Shown here piece by piece: positions 23,236 through 36,001 of a DNA stretch of 64,000 nt. The stretch spans positions 27,068 to 91,067 of the forward strand of contig NZ_JOHS01000049.1 of NCBI RefSeq assembly GCF_000725625.1, in the 5' to 3' direction. Within the stretch, counting starts at the first letter, position 1. Every line of letters begins with the position of its first letter. The translations under genes and the position numbers were made by a program. The stretch comes from Streptomyces sp. NRRL F-6676 (GTDB lineage: Bacteria; Actinomycetota; Actinomycetes; Streptomycetales; Streptomycetaceae). The notes under the pieces were generated by a model that saw only the letters and a program-made list of their open reading frames with translations, was not told the DNA's origin and searched no databases.

Positions 23236-24498
23236 TCAGCCCAGACGGGTTTCCAGTTCCGCGACGATTTCGTTGAGGCCGACCGGCGTCTGGTCGCCGG
23301 ATTCCATGTCCTTCAGCTGGACCACGCCCTCCGCGAGATCCCGCTCGCCGGCGACGATCGCGAACCGCGCCCCGCTCCGGTTCGCGTTCTTCATCGCGCC
23401 CTTGAGCCCCTTCCCGCCGTACGCGAAGTCCGTCGCGATCCCGAGCTTGCGCAGCTCCGTCACCTTGGCGAACAGCACTCGTCGCGCCTCCTCGCCGAGC
23501 GGCACCGCGTACACGCTCGTCACGGACGGCAGCGGCAGTTCGACGCCCTCCGCCTCCAGCGCCAGCACGGTACGGTCCACGCCCAGCGCCCAGCCGACCG
23601 ACGGCAGCGCGGGGCCGCCGATCATCTCGGAGAGCCCGTCGTAGCGGCCGCCGCCGCCCACCGCGGACTGGGCGCCCAGACCGTCGTGGACGAACTCGAA
23701 GGTCGTCCGGGTGTAGTAGTCCAGGCCGCGCACGAGCCGCGCGTCGTCCTCGAAGGCGACGCCCGCCGCGGTGATCAGCTCGCGGACCTCCTCGTGGTAC
23801 GCCTTGCACGCGTCGCAGAGGTAGTCCCGCAGGATCGGGGCGTCGGTGAGCTGCTTCTGGACGTCGGGCCGCTTGTCGTCGAGGACGCGCAGCGGGTTGA
23901 TCTCGGCGCGGCGCAGCGTCTCCTCGTCGAGGTCGAGGCCGCGCAGGAAGTCCTGGAGGGCGGCGCGGTAGACCGGGCGGCACTCCTTGTCACCGAGGCT
24001 GTTGAGCAGGATGCGGAAGTTCCGCAGGCCCAGCGAGCGGTACGCCTGGTCGGCGAGGATGATCAGCTCGGCGTCCAGCGCCGGGTCCTCCGCGCCGATC
24101 GCCTCGGCGCCGACCTGGGAGAAGTGGCGGTAGCGGCCCTTCTGGGGGCGCTCGTAGCGGTAGTAGGAGCCCGAGTACCAGAGCTTGACCGGGAGGTTGC
24201 CCGCCTTGTGGAGGTTGGCCTCCAGGGCGGCGCGCAGCACGGAGGCGGTGCCTTCGGGGCGCAGGGCGAGCCGGGAGCCGCCCTTGGTCTCGAAGGCGTA
24301 CATCTCCTTGGTCACGATGTCGGTGGATTCGCCGACGCCGCGCGCGAAGAGCTCGACGCTCTCGAAGCCGGGGGTCTCGATGTAGCCGTAGCCGGAGTTG
24401 CGCAGCGGCCGGGCGATCGCCTCGCGCACCGCCAGGAACGTGGCGGAGTCGGGCGGCAGCAGGTCGTACGTGCCCTTGGGGGCCTTGAAAGTGCTCAC
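23236..24498 (-). CDS. hisS: Histidyl-tRNA synthetase
   Basis: The 420-residue product has class II motif 1 and the motif 2 region ([27 protein letters not shown]), the histidine-binding [15 protein letters not shown], and motif 3 (GGRYDGL and GWALGVDR). The GTG at 24498 gives [16 protein letters not shown]; the upstream extension is antisense to the metallo-hydrolase gene. It lies 13 bases after that gene, probably cotranscribed. Confidence 0.97.
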   Translation of the reverse strand: MSTFKAPKGTYDLLPPDSATFLAVREAIARPLRNSGYGYIETPGFESVELFARGVGESTDIVTKEMYAFETKGGSRLALRPEGTASVLRAALEANLHKAGNLPVKLWYSGSYYRYERPQKGRYRHFSQVGAEAIGAEDPALDAELIILADQAYRSLGLRNFRILLNSLGDKECRPVYRAALQDFLRGLDLDEETLRRAEINPLRVLDDKRPDVQKQLTDAPILRDYLCDACKAYHEEVRELITAAGVAFEDDARLVRGLDYYTRTTFEFVHDGLGAQSAVGGGGRYDGLSEMIGGPALPSVGWALGVDRTVLALEAEGVELPLPSVTSVYAVPLGEEARRVLFAKVTELRKLGIATDFAYGGKGLKGAMKNANRSGARFAIVAGERDLAEGVVQLKDMESGDQTPVGLNEIVAELETRLG

Positions 24499-24511
24499 GG
24501 AGGGTTTCTCG

Positions 24512-25228
24512 TCACATTCCTCGTCGGGGAGCGCCGGGCGTGCCGCTGTCGCGGCTGCCCGCGGCCACCTGCCGCAGATACGGGTTGGTGGCGCGCTCCT
24601 GGCCGATGGTCGTCTGGGGACCGTGCCCGGACAGCACCACGGTCGAGTCCTCGAGCGGCAGGCACACGCGGGCCAGCGACGCGAGCAGCTCTTCCGTGTC
24701 ACCGCCGGGCAGGTCGGTGCGTCCGACGGAGCCGGCGAACAGCAGGTCGCCCGAGAAGAGGATCGGCGGGATGTCCGCCGCCTCGGGCAGCCCGAAGGTC
24801 ACCGACCCCTTGGTATGGCCGGGCGCGTGGGCGACGGAGAACTCCAGGCCGGCCAGGGGCAGCACGGCGCCGTCGGCCAGTTCCTTCACGTCGTCGGGCT
24901 CGCCCACGGTCAGCTCGCCCAGCAGCTGGGCGCCGACGGAGCGGCCGAGGGCCTTCTCCGGGTCGCTCATCATGTAGCGGTCGTCGGGGTGGATCCACGC
25001 CGGTACGTCGTGGGCGCCGCAGACCGGCACGACCGAGGCGACGTGGTCGAGGTGGCCGTGGGTGAGGACGACGGCGACGGGCTTGAGCCGATGCTTGCGC
25101 AGCGCGTCCTCGACTCCCTGGGCGGCCTCGTGGCCCGGGTCGATGATCACGCACTCCTCACCGGCGGCGGGGGCGACGAGGTAGCAGTTCGTCCCCCAGG
25201 CACCGGCGGGAAATCCGGCAATGAGCAC
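24512..25228 (-). CDS. Metallo-beta-lactamase-fold hydrolase (glyoxalase II-like)
   Basis: The 238-residue product has the THGHLDH motif at residues 56-62, [16 protein letters not shown] and a C-terminal SGHGPQT, which together supply the ligands of a binuclear metal site as in glyoxalase II. The likely substrate class is a thioester such as S-lactoyl conjugates, but the thiol partner in Streptomyces (mycothiol) makes the exact substrate uncertain. It precedes hisS by 13 bases. Confidence 0.9.
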   Translation of the reverse strand: MLIAGFPAGAWGTNCYLVAPAAGEECVIIDPGHEAAQGVEDALRKHRLKPVAVVLTHGHLDHVASVVPVCGAHDVPAWIHPDDRYMMSDPEKALGRSVGAQLLGELTVGEPDDVKELADGAVLPLAGLEFSVAHAPGHTKGSVTFGLPEAADIPPILFSGDLLFAGSVGRTDLPGGDTEELLASLARVCLPLEDSTVVLSGHGPQTTIGQERATNPYLRQVAAGSRDSGTPGAPRRGM

Positions 25229-25450
25229 GTTCGTCCTTCTTGTCGTCTTCTGCCGCCGTTCGTCGCCGTACGGCCGGACATGGACTGCGTACGGAGACGG
25301 GCGGGCACCGGTCAGAGCCTACCGGCGCTGCCGTTTCCTCAGCGAACCCATATACGGTACGGGGCTACACGCAGACGGCCGGGCGTCCCACGCACGCGAA
25401 CCGGTCGGCGCACGAGACGCTTGACACCAGACGCTTGAGGAGACAACACC

Positions 25451-26272
25451 GTGGTCAGCCAGGAACAGCGGCGGCGTCAGCTCGCCCGGGAGAAGTTCTT
25501 GCGGCAGCAGCAGCGGCGCACCGACGCGCGCCGGCGCGCGAAGGTGCGCAACTCCGTGATCGCCTCGGTGCTCGGCGTCATTCTGGTGGGCAGTGTGGCG
25601 CTGTACACGACCGGAGTGATGAAGGACGACGACAAGAAGGAGAACGCGGGCGCGGAGGTGACGCCGAGCGCCTCCCCGACCACCAAGGCGCCGGATCCGT
25701 GCGACAAGGCCGCCAAGGGCAAGGTGAAGTCGCTGAGCTGGAAGAAGGAGCCGGCGATGACCATCGACAAGTCGGCGGACTACACCATGAAGCTCGCGAC
25801 GACGTGCGGTGACATAGACATCGCCCTGAAGACGGCGGCCGCGCCGCACACCGTCAACTCGTTCGACTTCCTCGCCGGCAAGGGGTTCTTCGACCACACC
25901 AAGTGCCACCGGCTCACCACCAACAGCATCTACGTGCTCCAGTGCGGCGACCCGACGGGCAGCGGCAGCGGCGGTCCCGGGTACACGATCCCGGACGAGA
26001 ACCTGAAGGACAAGAGCCTCAAGAAGGACACCTACCCGGCGGGTACGGTCGCGATGGCGAACACCGGTCAGAAGCACACCGGCGGCAGCCAGTTCTTCCT
26101 CGTCTACAAGGACAGTCCGCTGCCGGCCAGCTACACCCCGTTCGGGACGGTTTCCTCCGCCGGCATGAAGGTTCTGAAGAAGATCGCCGATGCGGGTGAG
26201 AACACCGGAGCGGGTGACGGCGCCCCGAACGCGACCGTGGTGATCAACAAGGCCACCGTGACGAAATCCTGA
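25451..26272 (+). CDS. Membrane-anchored cyclophilin-type peptidyl-prolyl isomerase
   Basis: The 273-residue product has a basic cytoplasmic N region, one membrane helix at about 34-54, a Ser/Thr/Pro linker and a cyclophilin domain (about 105-270) with the catalytic-arginine region CHRLTT, LQCGDPTGSGSGGPGY and GSQFFLVYKD. The cysteines in DPCDKA, TTCGD, KCHRL and LQCGD fit an extracytoplasmic domain with disulfides and recall mycobacterial PpiB. Adjacent GTG codons at 25451 and 25454 are both possible starts after a GAGGAG site. Confidence 0.92.
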   Translation: MVSQEQRRRQLAREKFLRQQQRRTDARRRAKVRNSVIASVLGVILVGSVALYTTGVMKDDDKKENAGAEVTPSASPTTKAPDPCDKAAKGKVKSLSWKKEPAMTIDKSADYTMKLATTCGDIDIALKTAAAPHTVNSFDFLAGKGFFDHTKCHRLTTNSIYVLQCGDPTGSGSGGPGYTIPDENLKDKSLKKDTYPAGTVAMANTGQKHTGGSQFFLVYKDSPLPASYTPFGTVSSAGMKVLKKIADAGENTGAGDGAPNATVVINKATVTKS

Positions 26273-26407
26273 CCGTCAACTGCGGAATTTCGGTCGTGCG
26301 GGATGCGGACAGCCGCCCCGCCGGTCGCCTAGATTGGCCGTGACGAAACTGTGGACGATGCCCGGGGGTGTACCGCTCCCCCGCGCGCATCATGTGGAGG
26401 AGGCGCT

Positions 26408-27637
26408 GTGAGCAGCGACCCGTGGGGCCGCGTCGACGAGACGGGGACCGTGTACGTGCGTACGGCCGACGGCGAGCAGGTCGTCGGTTCCTGGCAGGCC
26501 GGCTCCCCCGAGGAGGCGCTGGCCTATTTCGAGCGCAAGTACGAGGGCCTGGTTGTCGAGATCGGCCTCCTCGAACGGCGGGTGCGGACGACCGATCTGT
26601 CCGCGAAGGACGCACAGGCCGCCATCGACCATCTGCGCGGGCAGGTGGACGCGCATCACGCGGTCGGCGACCTCCAGGCGCTCCGGGAGCGCCTGGACAA
26701 GCTGGTCGCGACCGTCGAGTCGCGCCGCGAGGAGCGCAAGGCGCAGCGGGCGAAGCAGTCGGACGAGGCGCGGCACGCCAAGGAGGCGCTGGTCGTCGAG
26801 GCCGAGGAGCTGGCCGGGTCCGACCAGTGGCGGGCGGCCGGTGAACGGCTGCGGGCGCTGGTGGACACCTGGAAGGGGCTGCCGCGCCTGGACCGCAAGT
26901 CGGACGACGAGCTGTGGCACCGCTTCTCGCACGCCCGTTCGGCGTTCTCCAAGCGCCGCAAGGCGCACTTCGCGCACCTGGACGCGCAGCGCGAGGAGGC
27001 CCGCAGGACCAAGGAACGGCTGGTCGCCGAGGCCGAGGCGCTGTCGGGGTCGACGGACTGGGGTGTGACGGCCGCGCGCTACCGCGAGCTGATGACGGAG
27101 TGGAAGGCGGCGGGCCGCGCGCAGCGCGAGCACGAGGACGACCTGTGGAACCGGTTCCGCGGGGCGCAGGACGTGTTCTTCGCCGCCCGTGGCTCGGTCT
27201 TCGCCGAGCGGGACGCGGAGCAGGCCGAGAACCTCAAGCTCAAGGAGGAGCTGGCCGAGGAGGCGGAGAAGCTGCTGCCGATCGGCGACCTCAAGGCGGC
27301 GCGGGCGGCGTTCCGGTCCATCAACGAGCGGTGGGAGGCCATCGGCCATGTGCCGAGGGATGCCCGGCCGCGGGTCGAGGGGCGGATGCACACGGTCGAC
27401 CGGGCGCTCCAGGAGGCCGAGGAGACGGAGTGGCGGCGGACGAATCCTGAGGCGCGGGCGCGGGCGGAGGGGTTGACGGGGCAGCTTCAGGCCGCGGTCG
27501 ACAAGCTGCGCGGGCAGATCGAGCAGGCTCGGGCGCAGGGGAACGGCTCCAAGGCGGAGAAGCTCGAGCGGGAGCTCGAGGGGCGCCAGGCGCTGCTGGA
27601 CCAGGCGTTGAAGGGGTTGCAGGAGTTCGGCGGCTGA
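26408..27637 (+). CDS. DUF349 repeat protein
   Basis: The 409-residue product is charged and almost wholly helical. It has three or so DUF349 units, seen as recurring WKGLPRLDRKSDDELWHRFSHA, WKAAGRAQREHEDDLWNRF and WEAIGHVPRDARPRVEGRM, and ends with a coiled coil. DUF349 proteins have no agreed function. The GTG at 26408 follows GTGGAGGAGG. It converges with rel, the region between holding a hairpin and a repeated element. Confidence 0.92.
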   Translation: MSSDPWGRVDETGTVYVRTADGEQVVGSWQAGSPEEALAYFERKYEGLVVEIGLLERRVRTTDLSAKDAQAAIDHLRGQVDAHHAVGDLQALRERLDKLVATVESRREERKAQRAKQSDEARHAKEALVVEAEELAGSDQWRAAGERLRALVDTWKGLPRLDRKSDDELWHRFSHARSAFSKRRKAHFAHLDAQREEARRTKERLVAEAEALSGSTDWGVTAARYRELMTEWKAAGRAQREHEDDLWNRFRGAQDVFFAARGSVFAERDAEQAENLKLKEELAEEAEKLLPIGDLKAARAAFRSINERWEAIGHVPRDARPRVEGRMHTVDRALQEAEETEWRRTNPEARARAEGLTGQLQAAVDKLRGQIEQARAQGNGSKAEKLERELEGRQALLDQALKGLQEFGG

Positions 27638-27657
27638 GCCCGTCGCCGTGAACTGTG

Positions 27658-27688
27658 CCGCCCCCGGTGCCTGGTGCGCCGGGGGCGG
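27658..27688 (+). terminator. Terminator of the DUF349 gene
   Basis: A 10-bp perfect stem (CCGCCCCCGG at 27658-27667 with its complement at 27679-27688) has an 11-base loop and is followed by TTCTGTGTGTGTT. It lies 21 bases after the stop codon. Confidence 0.65.
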
Positions 27689-27700
27689 TTCTGTGTGTGT

Positions 27701-27800
27701 TCCGCCCCCGCCGCCCCTGCCCTTCCCGTCCCTTCAAGGGGCTCCGCCCCCCTTGGACCCCGGGCGGGGCTTCGCCCCGTCGCGCGTTTTCCCGCGCCCT
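27701..27800 (+). repeat. Repeated intergenic element, copy 2 (downstream of rel)
   Basis: It begins TCCGCCCCCGCCGCCCCTG, continues CCCTTCCCGTCC, then an AAGGGGCTCCGCCCCCCTT palindrome, a second GGGCGGGGCTTCGCCCCG hairpin and a GCGCGTTTTCCCGCGCCC end. It ends 7 bases before the rel stop codon. Confidence 0.8.
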
Positions 27801-27806
27801 TCCGGG

Positions 27807-30332
<2,526 letters not shown>

Positions 30333-30513
30333 GAGGACTCCTCGTGCGCGATCCGGGTCCCCCGGTCAGGTTCCGGAGACCCCATGGTAGCGATCCCGGG
30401 CCGTGGGCTCCCGGTCAGGCGGCGGAGACGGGACGCTACCAGCGAAACGCCCGGGGCGGGCGCCGGATTCCTCCGGGCCCGCCCCGTATCGTCACAGGCT
30501 GCGTTCTGCCGGT

Positions 30514-31053
30514 TCAGACCTGGAGCAGCGCCTCCAGCGGGGCACCGTTCAGAGCCGGTTCCAGGCGGGCGCGGCCGCCGAGGAAACCGAGCTCCATCAG
30601 CACGGACACCCCGGCGACCTCGGCGCCCGCCCGCCGGATCAGCGCCAGCGAGGCCTCGGCGGTGCCGCCGGTGGCGAGCACGTCGTCGATGACCATGACG
30701 CGGTCGCCCGCGCTCAGGTCCTCGGCGTGCACCTCGATCTCGGCGGAGCCGTACTCCAGCTCGTAGGCCTGGCGCAGGGTCGCGCCGGGGAGCTTGCCCG
30801 CCTTGCGCACCGGGATGAAGCCGACGCCGGCGCGGACCGCGACGGGGGCGCCCAGGATGAAGCCGCGGGCCTCCAGGCCGACGATCTTCGTGGCGCCGTG
30901 CCGTACGGTCAGCTCGGCGAGGGCGTCGGTGAGCGCGGTGAACGCGGCCGGGTCGGCGAGCAGCGGGGTGATGTCCTTGAACATCACGCCGGGCTCCGGG
31001 TAGTCGGCGACGTCCCGGATGCGGCTCAGCAGCAGCTCTCGGATGTCGGTCAT
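30514..31053 (-). CDS. apt: Adenine phosphoribosyltransferase
   Basis: The 179-residue product has the APRT start (YPEPGVMFKDITPLLADP), GLEARGFILGAPVA, RKAGKLPG and the PRPP motif VMVIDDVLATGGTA. It salvages adenine to AMP. The ATG at 31053 overlaps the secF stop in an ATGA, so it is translated with the sec genes. The order yajC-secD-secF-apt-rel is conserved in actinomycetes. Confidence 0.97.
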   Translation of the reverse strand: MTDIRELLLSRIRDVADYPEPGVMFKDITPLLADPAAFTALTDALAELTVRHGATKIVGLEARGFILGAPVAVRAGVGFIPVRKAGKLPGATLRQAYELEYGSAEIEVHAEDLSAGDRVMVIDDVLATGGTAEASLALIRRAGAEVAGVSVLMELGFLGGRARLEPALNGAPLEALLQV

Positions 31054-32216
31054 CGGCGCTTCCCGGAGGGACGGCCGCGGCCGCGGTTGCGCGAGGAGGG
31101 CTGGCTGCGCGTGCCGGACGGGGCGCCGGTGCCGGAGCGCGGACGCTGGCCGACGACGGCGGGGGCGGCGTCCTCCGTGTCCTCGGCGTCTGCGGCGTTC
31201 CCCTCGTAATCGCCGCCGACGCCGGCCCCGGCGTGTTCGGCGTCCTCCGCGGCCTGCGCCCGCTTGGCGCGGACCCGCTTGGCGAGGGCCTTCATCGCCG
31301 GCTCGCGCTCCTTGAGGTCCGCGACGAGCGGGGTGGCGATGAAGATCGAGGAGTACGCGCCGGCCGCGAGGCCCACGAACAGCGACAGCGAGATGTCGTT
31401 GAGGGTGCCCGCGCCGAGGAAGCCGCCGCCGATGAAGAGCAGACCGGCCACCGGGAGCAGTGCGACCACCGTGGTGTTGATGGAGCGCACCAGGGTGCCG
31501 TTGATCGAACGGTTGGCGACGTCGCTGTAGGTCCAGCGGGACTGCTTGGTGAGGTCCTTCGTCTGCTCCTTGAGGCTGTCGAAGACGACGACCGTGTCGT
31601 AGAGCGAGTAACCGAGGATCGTGAGCAGACCGATGACCGTACCGGGCGTGACCTCGAAGCCGACGAGGGCGTAGATGCCGGTGGTGATGGTGATGTCGTG
31701 GATCAGGGCGACGAGGGCGGCCACGGCCATGCGCCACTCGAAGGCGATCGCGAGGTAGATCACGACCAGCACCATGAAGATCGCCAGGCCCTCCCAGGCC
31801 TTGTTGGCGATCTGCTCGCCCCAGCTGGGACCGACCAGATCGGCGTTGATGTCCTCCGCGCCGATCTTCATGTCCTTGGACAGGGCGGCCTTGATCTCGT
31901 CGGACTTCGACGTGTCCAGGCCGGCGACCTGGATGCGCAGACCGCCCGTGCCGAGCTTCTGCACGACCGCGTCGTGGCCCGCCGCGTTCTCCGCGTACGT
32001 CTCGGCCTGGGCGACCGAGACGCTGGTCTTCGGGGTGGTGAAGACCGCGCCGCCCTGGAAGTCGATGCCCATGTTCAGACCACGCACCGCGAGACCGACG
32101 ATGGCGGTGATCGTGATGAGGATCGAGATGCTGTACCAGATCTTGCGGTGGCCGATGAAGTCGTAACCGACCTCGCCACGGTGGAGCCGGGCGCCGAGGT
32201 TGCCGAGCTTCGACAT
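31050..32216 (-). CDS. secF: Protein translocase subunit SecF
   Basis: The 388-residue product has an N membrane helix, the large external domain with LNMGIDFQGGAVF, and five more helices with the RND-type motifs (EWRMAVAALVALIHDI, GYSLYDTVVVFD). A charged Ala/Gly-rich tail of about 90 residues follows the last helix. SecDF uses the proton gradient to pull exported proteins. It follows secD after 3 bases. Confidence 0.97.
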   Translation of the reverse strand: MSKLGNLGARLHRGEVGYDFIGHRKIWYSISILITITAIVGLAVRGLNMGIDFQGGAVFTTPKTSVSVAQAETYAENAAGHDAVVQKLGTGGLRIQVAGLDTSKSDEIKAALSKDMKIGAEDINADLVGPSWGEQIANKAWEGLAIFMVLVVIYLAIAFEWRMAVAALVALIHDITITTGIYALVGFEVTPGTVIGLLTILGYSLYDTVVVFDSLKEQTKDLTKQSRWTYSDVANRSINGTLVRSINTTVVALLPVAGLLFIGGGFLGAGTLNDISLSLFVGLAAGAYSSIFIATPLVADLKEREPAMKALAKRVRAKRAQAAEDAEHAGAGVGGDYEGNAADAEDTEDAAPAVVGQRPRSGTGAPSGTRSQPSSRNRGRGRPSGKRR

Positions 32217-32219
32217 GTC

Positions 32220-33989
32220 TCACGCCTCCTTCGGGTCGACGGGGCCCGCGGCAGGACCGGAGGGACGACGGGTGCGCCGCAGGGGCGGCTTGGCGCCGAG
32301 GCGCTTGGGGTCGAGACCGGACCAGCTGTGGCCGTCGTGGAAGAACCGGCGGCGGGCGAGGATCGTCATCAGCGGCTTGGTGAAGAGGAAGACGACGACC
32401 ACGTCGAGCAGGGTGGTCAGGCCGAGGGTGAAGGCGAAGCCCTGGACCTTGCCGACCGTGACGATGAAGAGCACGGCGGCGGCGAGGAACGACACGAAGT
32501 CGGAGACCAGGATGGTGCGCCGGGCGCGCGGCCAGGCCCGCTCGACGGCGGGGCGCAGCGAGCGGCCCTCGCGAATCTCGTCCCGGATGCGTTCGAAGAA
32601 CACGATGAACGAGTCCGCCGTGATGCCGATCGCGACGATGGCGCCGCAGACCGCCGGCAGGTTGAGCGCGAAGCCGATGGTCGGGCCGAGCAGCGACATG
32701 ATCACGTAGGTGAGGGTCGCGGAGACCAGCAGCGAGGCGATGGCGATGAGCGACAGGCCCCGGTAGTACGCCACCAGGTAGATGATGACCAGCGCCAGGC
32801 CGATCGCGCCGGCGATGAGGCCGGCGTGCAGCTGCTCGCCGCCGAGCGCGGCGGTGACGGTGGTGACGCTCTGCTCCTCGAAGGAGAGCGGCAGGGCGCC
32901 GTAGGACAGCATGTTGGCGAGGCTCTGGGCCTCCTCCTGCGTGAAGCTGCCGGAGATCTCCGCGTTGCCGCCGGTGATCGACTGCTGCACGAACGGGCTG
33001 GAGACGACCTCACCGTCGAGCACGATGCCGAACTCGTTCTGCGGCGACTGCTTCTGGGACAGCTGACCGGTGATGTCGGCGAACTTCTTGGAGCCGCTGC
33101 CGGTGAAGGTCATCTGGACCTGCCAGCCGGAGGCGCCCTGGGTGTCGTAGACGGCCTGGGCCTTCTTGACCTCGGTGCCGTCGACGGCGGCCGGGCCGAG
33201 CAGGTACTTGAACCAGGCGCCCTGGTTCTTGCCGCAGCCGACGGTGGAGTCGCCGGGCTTGGCGTTGTCACCGGCGGCGGCGCGGTCGGCGGCCTTGGAG
33301 CAGTCGAGCGCCGCGTACTGCGCCTGCAACTTGCTGGTGTCGTCGGAGGAGCCGGCGCTGGAGGACGCCTTGGCGCTCGCGGAGGAGGAGGGGCTCGCGT
33401 CCTCCTTGAGCCCGCCGGTGACCGCGCGGCCCTGCGAGGTGGCGGAGGACGACGGGGTCGACGACGTGGCCTTCTCGTTCGAGTCGTCCGACTTCGAGGA
33501 GTCCGCCTTGGCCGAGGAGGAGCTGCTCGGCGAGGCGTCGGCGGACTTGCTCGCCGAGGTGCTCGGCGAGGCGTCGGCGGCGGCGCCGCTCGCCTCGGTG
33601 GCGAGGACCGGGCGGAAGTACAGCTTCGCGGTGGTGCCGACCTGCTCGCGGGCCTCCTTGGAGTTGGTGCCCTTGGGGATGTTGACGATGATGTTGTCGT
33701 TCCCCTGGGTCTGCACCTCCGCCTCGGAGACGCCGAGACCGTTGACACGGCGGTTCATGATCTCGACCGCGGTGTCCATGTTGGCCTTGTTGATCGCGGA
33801 CCCTTGGTCGGCCTTCGCCTTCAGCGTGATGCTGGTGCCGCCGGCGAGGTCGATGCCGAGACGCGGCGTCGTGTGTCCCGAGGCGAACATTCCCCCGGTG
33901 AGCGCCACGATGGCGATCAGGATCAGGGCCAGGGCGCGCCACGGCTTGCTCTGGGCACTCGCGCTCCGGCCCTTTTTCGGTGCTGCCAC
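32220..33989 (-). CDS. secD: Protein translocase subunit SecD
   Basis: The 589-residue product has an N helix (about 19-38), LGIDLAGGTSITL, the external P1 domain, and five C-terminal helices with ADSFIVFFERIRDEI and a GKVQGFAFTLG motif. About 88 residues (131-218; genomic 33,336-33,599) inside the external region are a Ser/Ala/Lys/Asp low-complexity insert absent from E. coli SecD. It precedes secF by 3 bases and follows yajC after 138 bases. Confidence 0.97.
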   Translation of the reverse strand: MAAPKKGRSASAQSKPWRALALILIAIVALTGGMFASGHTTPRLGIDLAGGTSITLKAKADQGSAINKANMDTAVEIMNRRVNGLGVSEAEVQTQGNDNIIVNIPKGTNSKEAREQVGTTAKLYFRPVLATEASGAAADASPSTSASKSADASPSSSSSAKADSSKSDDSNEKATSSTPSSSATSQGRAVTGGLKEDASPSSSASAKASSSAGSSDDTSKLQAQYAALDCSKAADRAAAGDNAKPGDSTVGCGKNQGAWFKYLLGPAAVDGTEVKKAQAVYDTQGASGWQVQMTFTGSGSKKFADITGQLSQKQSPQNEFGIVLDGEVVSSPFVQQSITGGNAEISGSFTQEEAQSLANMLSYGALPLSFEEQSVTTVTAALGGEQLHAGLIAGAIGLALVIIYLVAYYRGLSLIAIASLLVSATLTYVIMSLLGPTIGFALNLPAVCGAIVAIGITADSFIVFFERIRDEIREGRSLRPAVERAWPRARRTILVSDFVSFLAAAVLFIVTVGKVQGFAFTLGLTTLLDVVVVFLFTKPLMTILARRRFFHDGHSWSGLDPKRLGAKPPLRRTRRPSGPAAGPVDPKEA

Positions 33990-34127
33990 CTTCTGTTACT
34001 CCCTCTCGGGCCGTCCGCGCGCGGGGTCGGCGCTGGACGGCCGTGCCATGGTGTCGGGATTCCGTGCGTCGCCGCACGCCCCGGTCGCCGCGCGGCCGGA
34101 GCCGGTCGCGCCGCGGCCCCGGGGCGG

Positions 34128-34646
34128 CTACTTCGCGTCGGCCTCGCCGTCGGTCTTCTTCGGCTCCGCATCGTCGGCCTTGGTGGCGCCGGCCGCGGCC
34201 GGGGTGTCCTCGGCGTCCGCGGCGGGCTCGGCGTCCTTCTTGCCGAGGTCCACGGGCTGGTCGTCGGAGGCGTCGGTCACGGCGTCGGCGGCGGGCTCGT
34301 CGGTCTCGGTGAGGGAGGAGGCGTCGTCCGGCACGATGCTGCCGTCGGCCTTCAGGTCGTGCTCGATGCCGTGCACGATGCGGTTGTACTCGTCGTCGCT
34401 GAGGACGGCGCCGATCGCGTTCTTCGCGAAGACGAGCTCCACGCCCGGGCCCGCGTCGAGGAGGACCGTCTCGTCGTTGACCTCCTTGACCGTCGCGTAG
34501 ATCCCCCCGATCGTGCGGACGCCGGAGCCGGGCTGCATGTCGTTCCGCATCTGCGCGGCCTGCTGCTGCTTGCGCTTGGCCGAGCGGGTCATCAGGAGCA
34601 TGGCCCCGATGAGCACGATGAACGGGAGGAGGGTCACGATATTCAC
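34128..34646 (-). CDS. yajC: Preprotein translocase accessory subunit YajC
   Basis: The 172-residue product has an N membrane helix (VTLLPFIVLIGAMLLM), the basic RSAKRKQQQAAQMRNDMQPG and the YajC core GVRTIGGIYATVKEVNDETVLLDAGPG. The last 80 residues are an acidic, alanine-rich tail beyond the usual family length. The GTG at 34646 was chosen as the first start that leads directly into the membrane helix. Confidence 0.94.
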   Translation of the reverse strand: MNIVTLLPFIVLIGAMLLMTRSAKRKQQQAAQMRNDMQPGSGVRTIGGIYATVKEVNDETVLLDAGPGVELVFAKNAIGAVLSDDEYNRIVHGIEHDLKADGSIVPDDASSLTETDEPAADAVTDASDDQPVDLGKKDAEPAADAEDTPAAAGATKADDAEPKKTDGEADAK

Positions 34647-34856
34647 GGGACGGAGTTTCCTTCGCACGACCGCTCGGGTGGGCGGCCTGTCGGATGGGGG
34701 TGGTCGGCGCCGCCCACAAGGGCGGCATCGGCGGAGTCTAAGGGAGTCCGCACGCCAGGAACAACGCCCAGCATGGCACCGGGGTTCCTGTGGGGGCGAG
34801 TACCGGTTGGTCACACTCCGCCGCCGGGTCCCGCCCGGAGGGGGTCCGGCCGGGGT

Positions 34857-35930
34857 TCAGGCGCCGAACAGGTCCTGCTGGCCGCCGCCCGCGGCGGTGG
34901 ACCGGGGCGGGGTGAGGCCCAGGTGGGCCCAGGCGGCGGGGGTGGCGACGCGGCCGCGCGGGGTGCGGGCCAGCAGCCCCTCCCTGACCAGGAACGGTTC
35001 GGCGACCTCCTCGACGGTCTCGCGCTCCTCCCCCACCGCGACGGCCAGCGTGGACAGCCCGACCGGGCCGCCGCCGAACAGCTTGAGCAGCGCCTGGAGC
35101 ACCGCGCGGTCCAGCCGGTCCAGGCCGCGCGCGTCCACCTCGTAGACCTTCAGGGCGGCGCCCGCGATGTCCTGGGTGATCCGGCCGTCGGCCTTGACCT
35201 GGGCGTAGTCCCGTACCCGGCGCAGCAGACGGTTGGCGATGCGGGGGGTGCCGCGGGAGCGGCCGGCGATCTCGGCGGCGCCGTCCGTGTCGATCTCGAC
35301 GTCGAGCAGGGTGGCCGAGCGGTGCACGACCCGTTCCAGCTCGGTGGGTTCGTAGAACTCCATGTGGGCGGTGAAACCGAACCGGTCGCGCAGCGGGGGC
35401 GGCAGCAGTCCCGCCCGGGTCGTTGCGCCCACCAGGGTGAACGGGGGCAGTTCGAGCGGGATGGCGGTGGCGCCGGGGCCCTTGCCGACGACGACGTCGA
35501 CCCGGAAGTCCTCCATCGCCATGTAGAGCATCTCCTCGGCGGGCCGGGACATGCGGTGGATCTCGTCGAGGAAGAGGACCTCGCCCTCCTGGAGGGAGGA
35601 GAGGATCGCGGCGAGGTCGCCCGCGTGCTGGATGGCGGGTCCCGAGGTGATGCGGATCGGGGCGCCCATCTCGGCGGCGATGATCATGGAGAGGGTGGTC
35701 TTGCCGAGGCCGGGGGCGCCGGAGAGCAGCACGTGGTCGGCGGTGGCGCCGCGGGCGCGGGCGGCGCGCAGCACGAGGTCGAGCTGTTCGCGGACCTTCT
35801 CCTGGCCGATGAACTCGCCCAGGTCCTTGGGGCGCAGGGCGGCCTCGACGGCCTGGTCCTCGCGGTCGGCGACGGAGTCCACCAGCCGTTCCTCGGGGAA
35901 GGCGGCGTCGGTGGTGTCGTCCCAGTTCAT
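34857..35930 (-). CDS. ruvB: Holliday junction branch migration helicase RuvB
   Basis: The 357-residue product has the AAA+ core with Walker A GAPGLGKT, Walker [10 protein letters not shown], the sensor [18 protein letters not shown], and the winged-helix end ([22 protein letters not shown]). RuvB rings drive branch migration with RuvA. The ATG at 35930 gives [18 protein letters not shown]. It is the third gene of ruvC-ruvA-ruvB, 71 bases after ruvA. Confidence 0.97.
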   Translation of the reverse strand: MNWDDTTDAAFPEERLVDSVADREDQAVEAALRPKDLGEFIGQEKVREQLDLVLRAARARGATADHVLLSGAPGLGKTTLSMIIAAEMGAPIRITSGPAIQHAGDLAAILSSLQEGEVLFLDEIHRMSRPAEEMLYMAMEDFRVDVVVGKGPGATAIPLELPPFTLVGATTRAGLLPPPLRDRFGFTAHMEFYEPTELERVVHRSATLLDVEIDTDGAAEIAGRSRGTPRIANRLLRRVRDYAQVKADGRITQDIAGAALKVYEVDARGLDRLDRAVLQALLKLFGGGPVGLSTLAVAVGEERETVEEVAEPFLVREGLLARTPRGRVATPAAWAHLGLTPPRSTAAGGGQQDLFGA

Positions 35931-36001
35931 GGAGTGTGCCTCGGGGTCTCGTCGGGGCTGCGGCGGGGCTTGTCCGGTCCTGGCCGGTCCGATGCGGCGG
36001 G

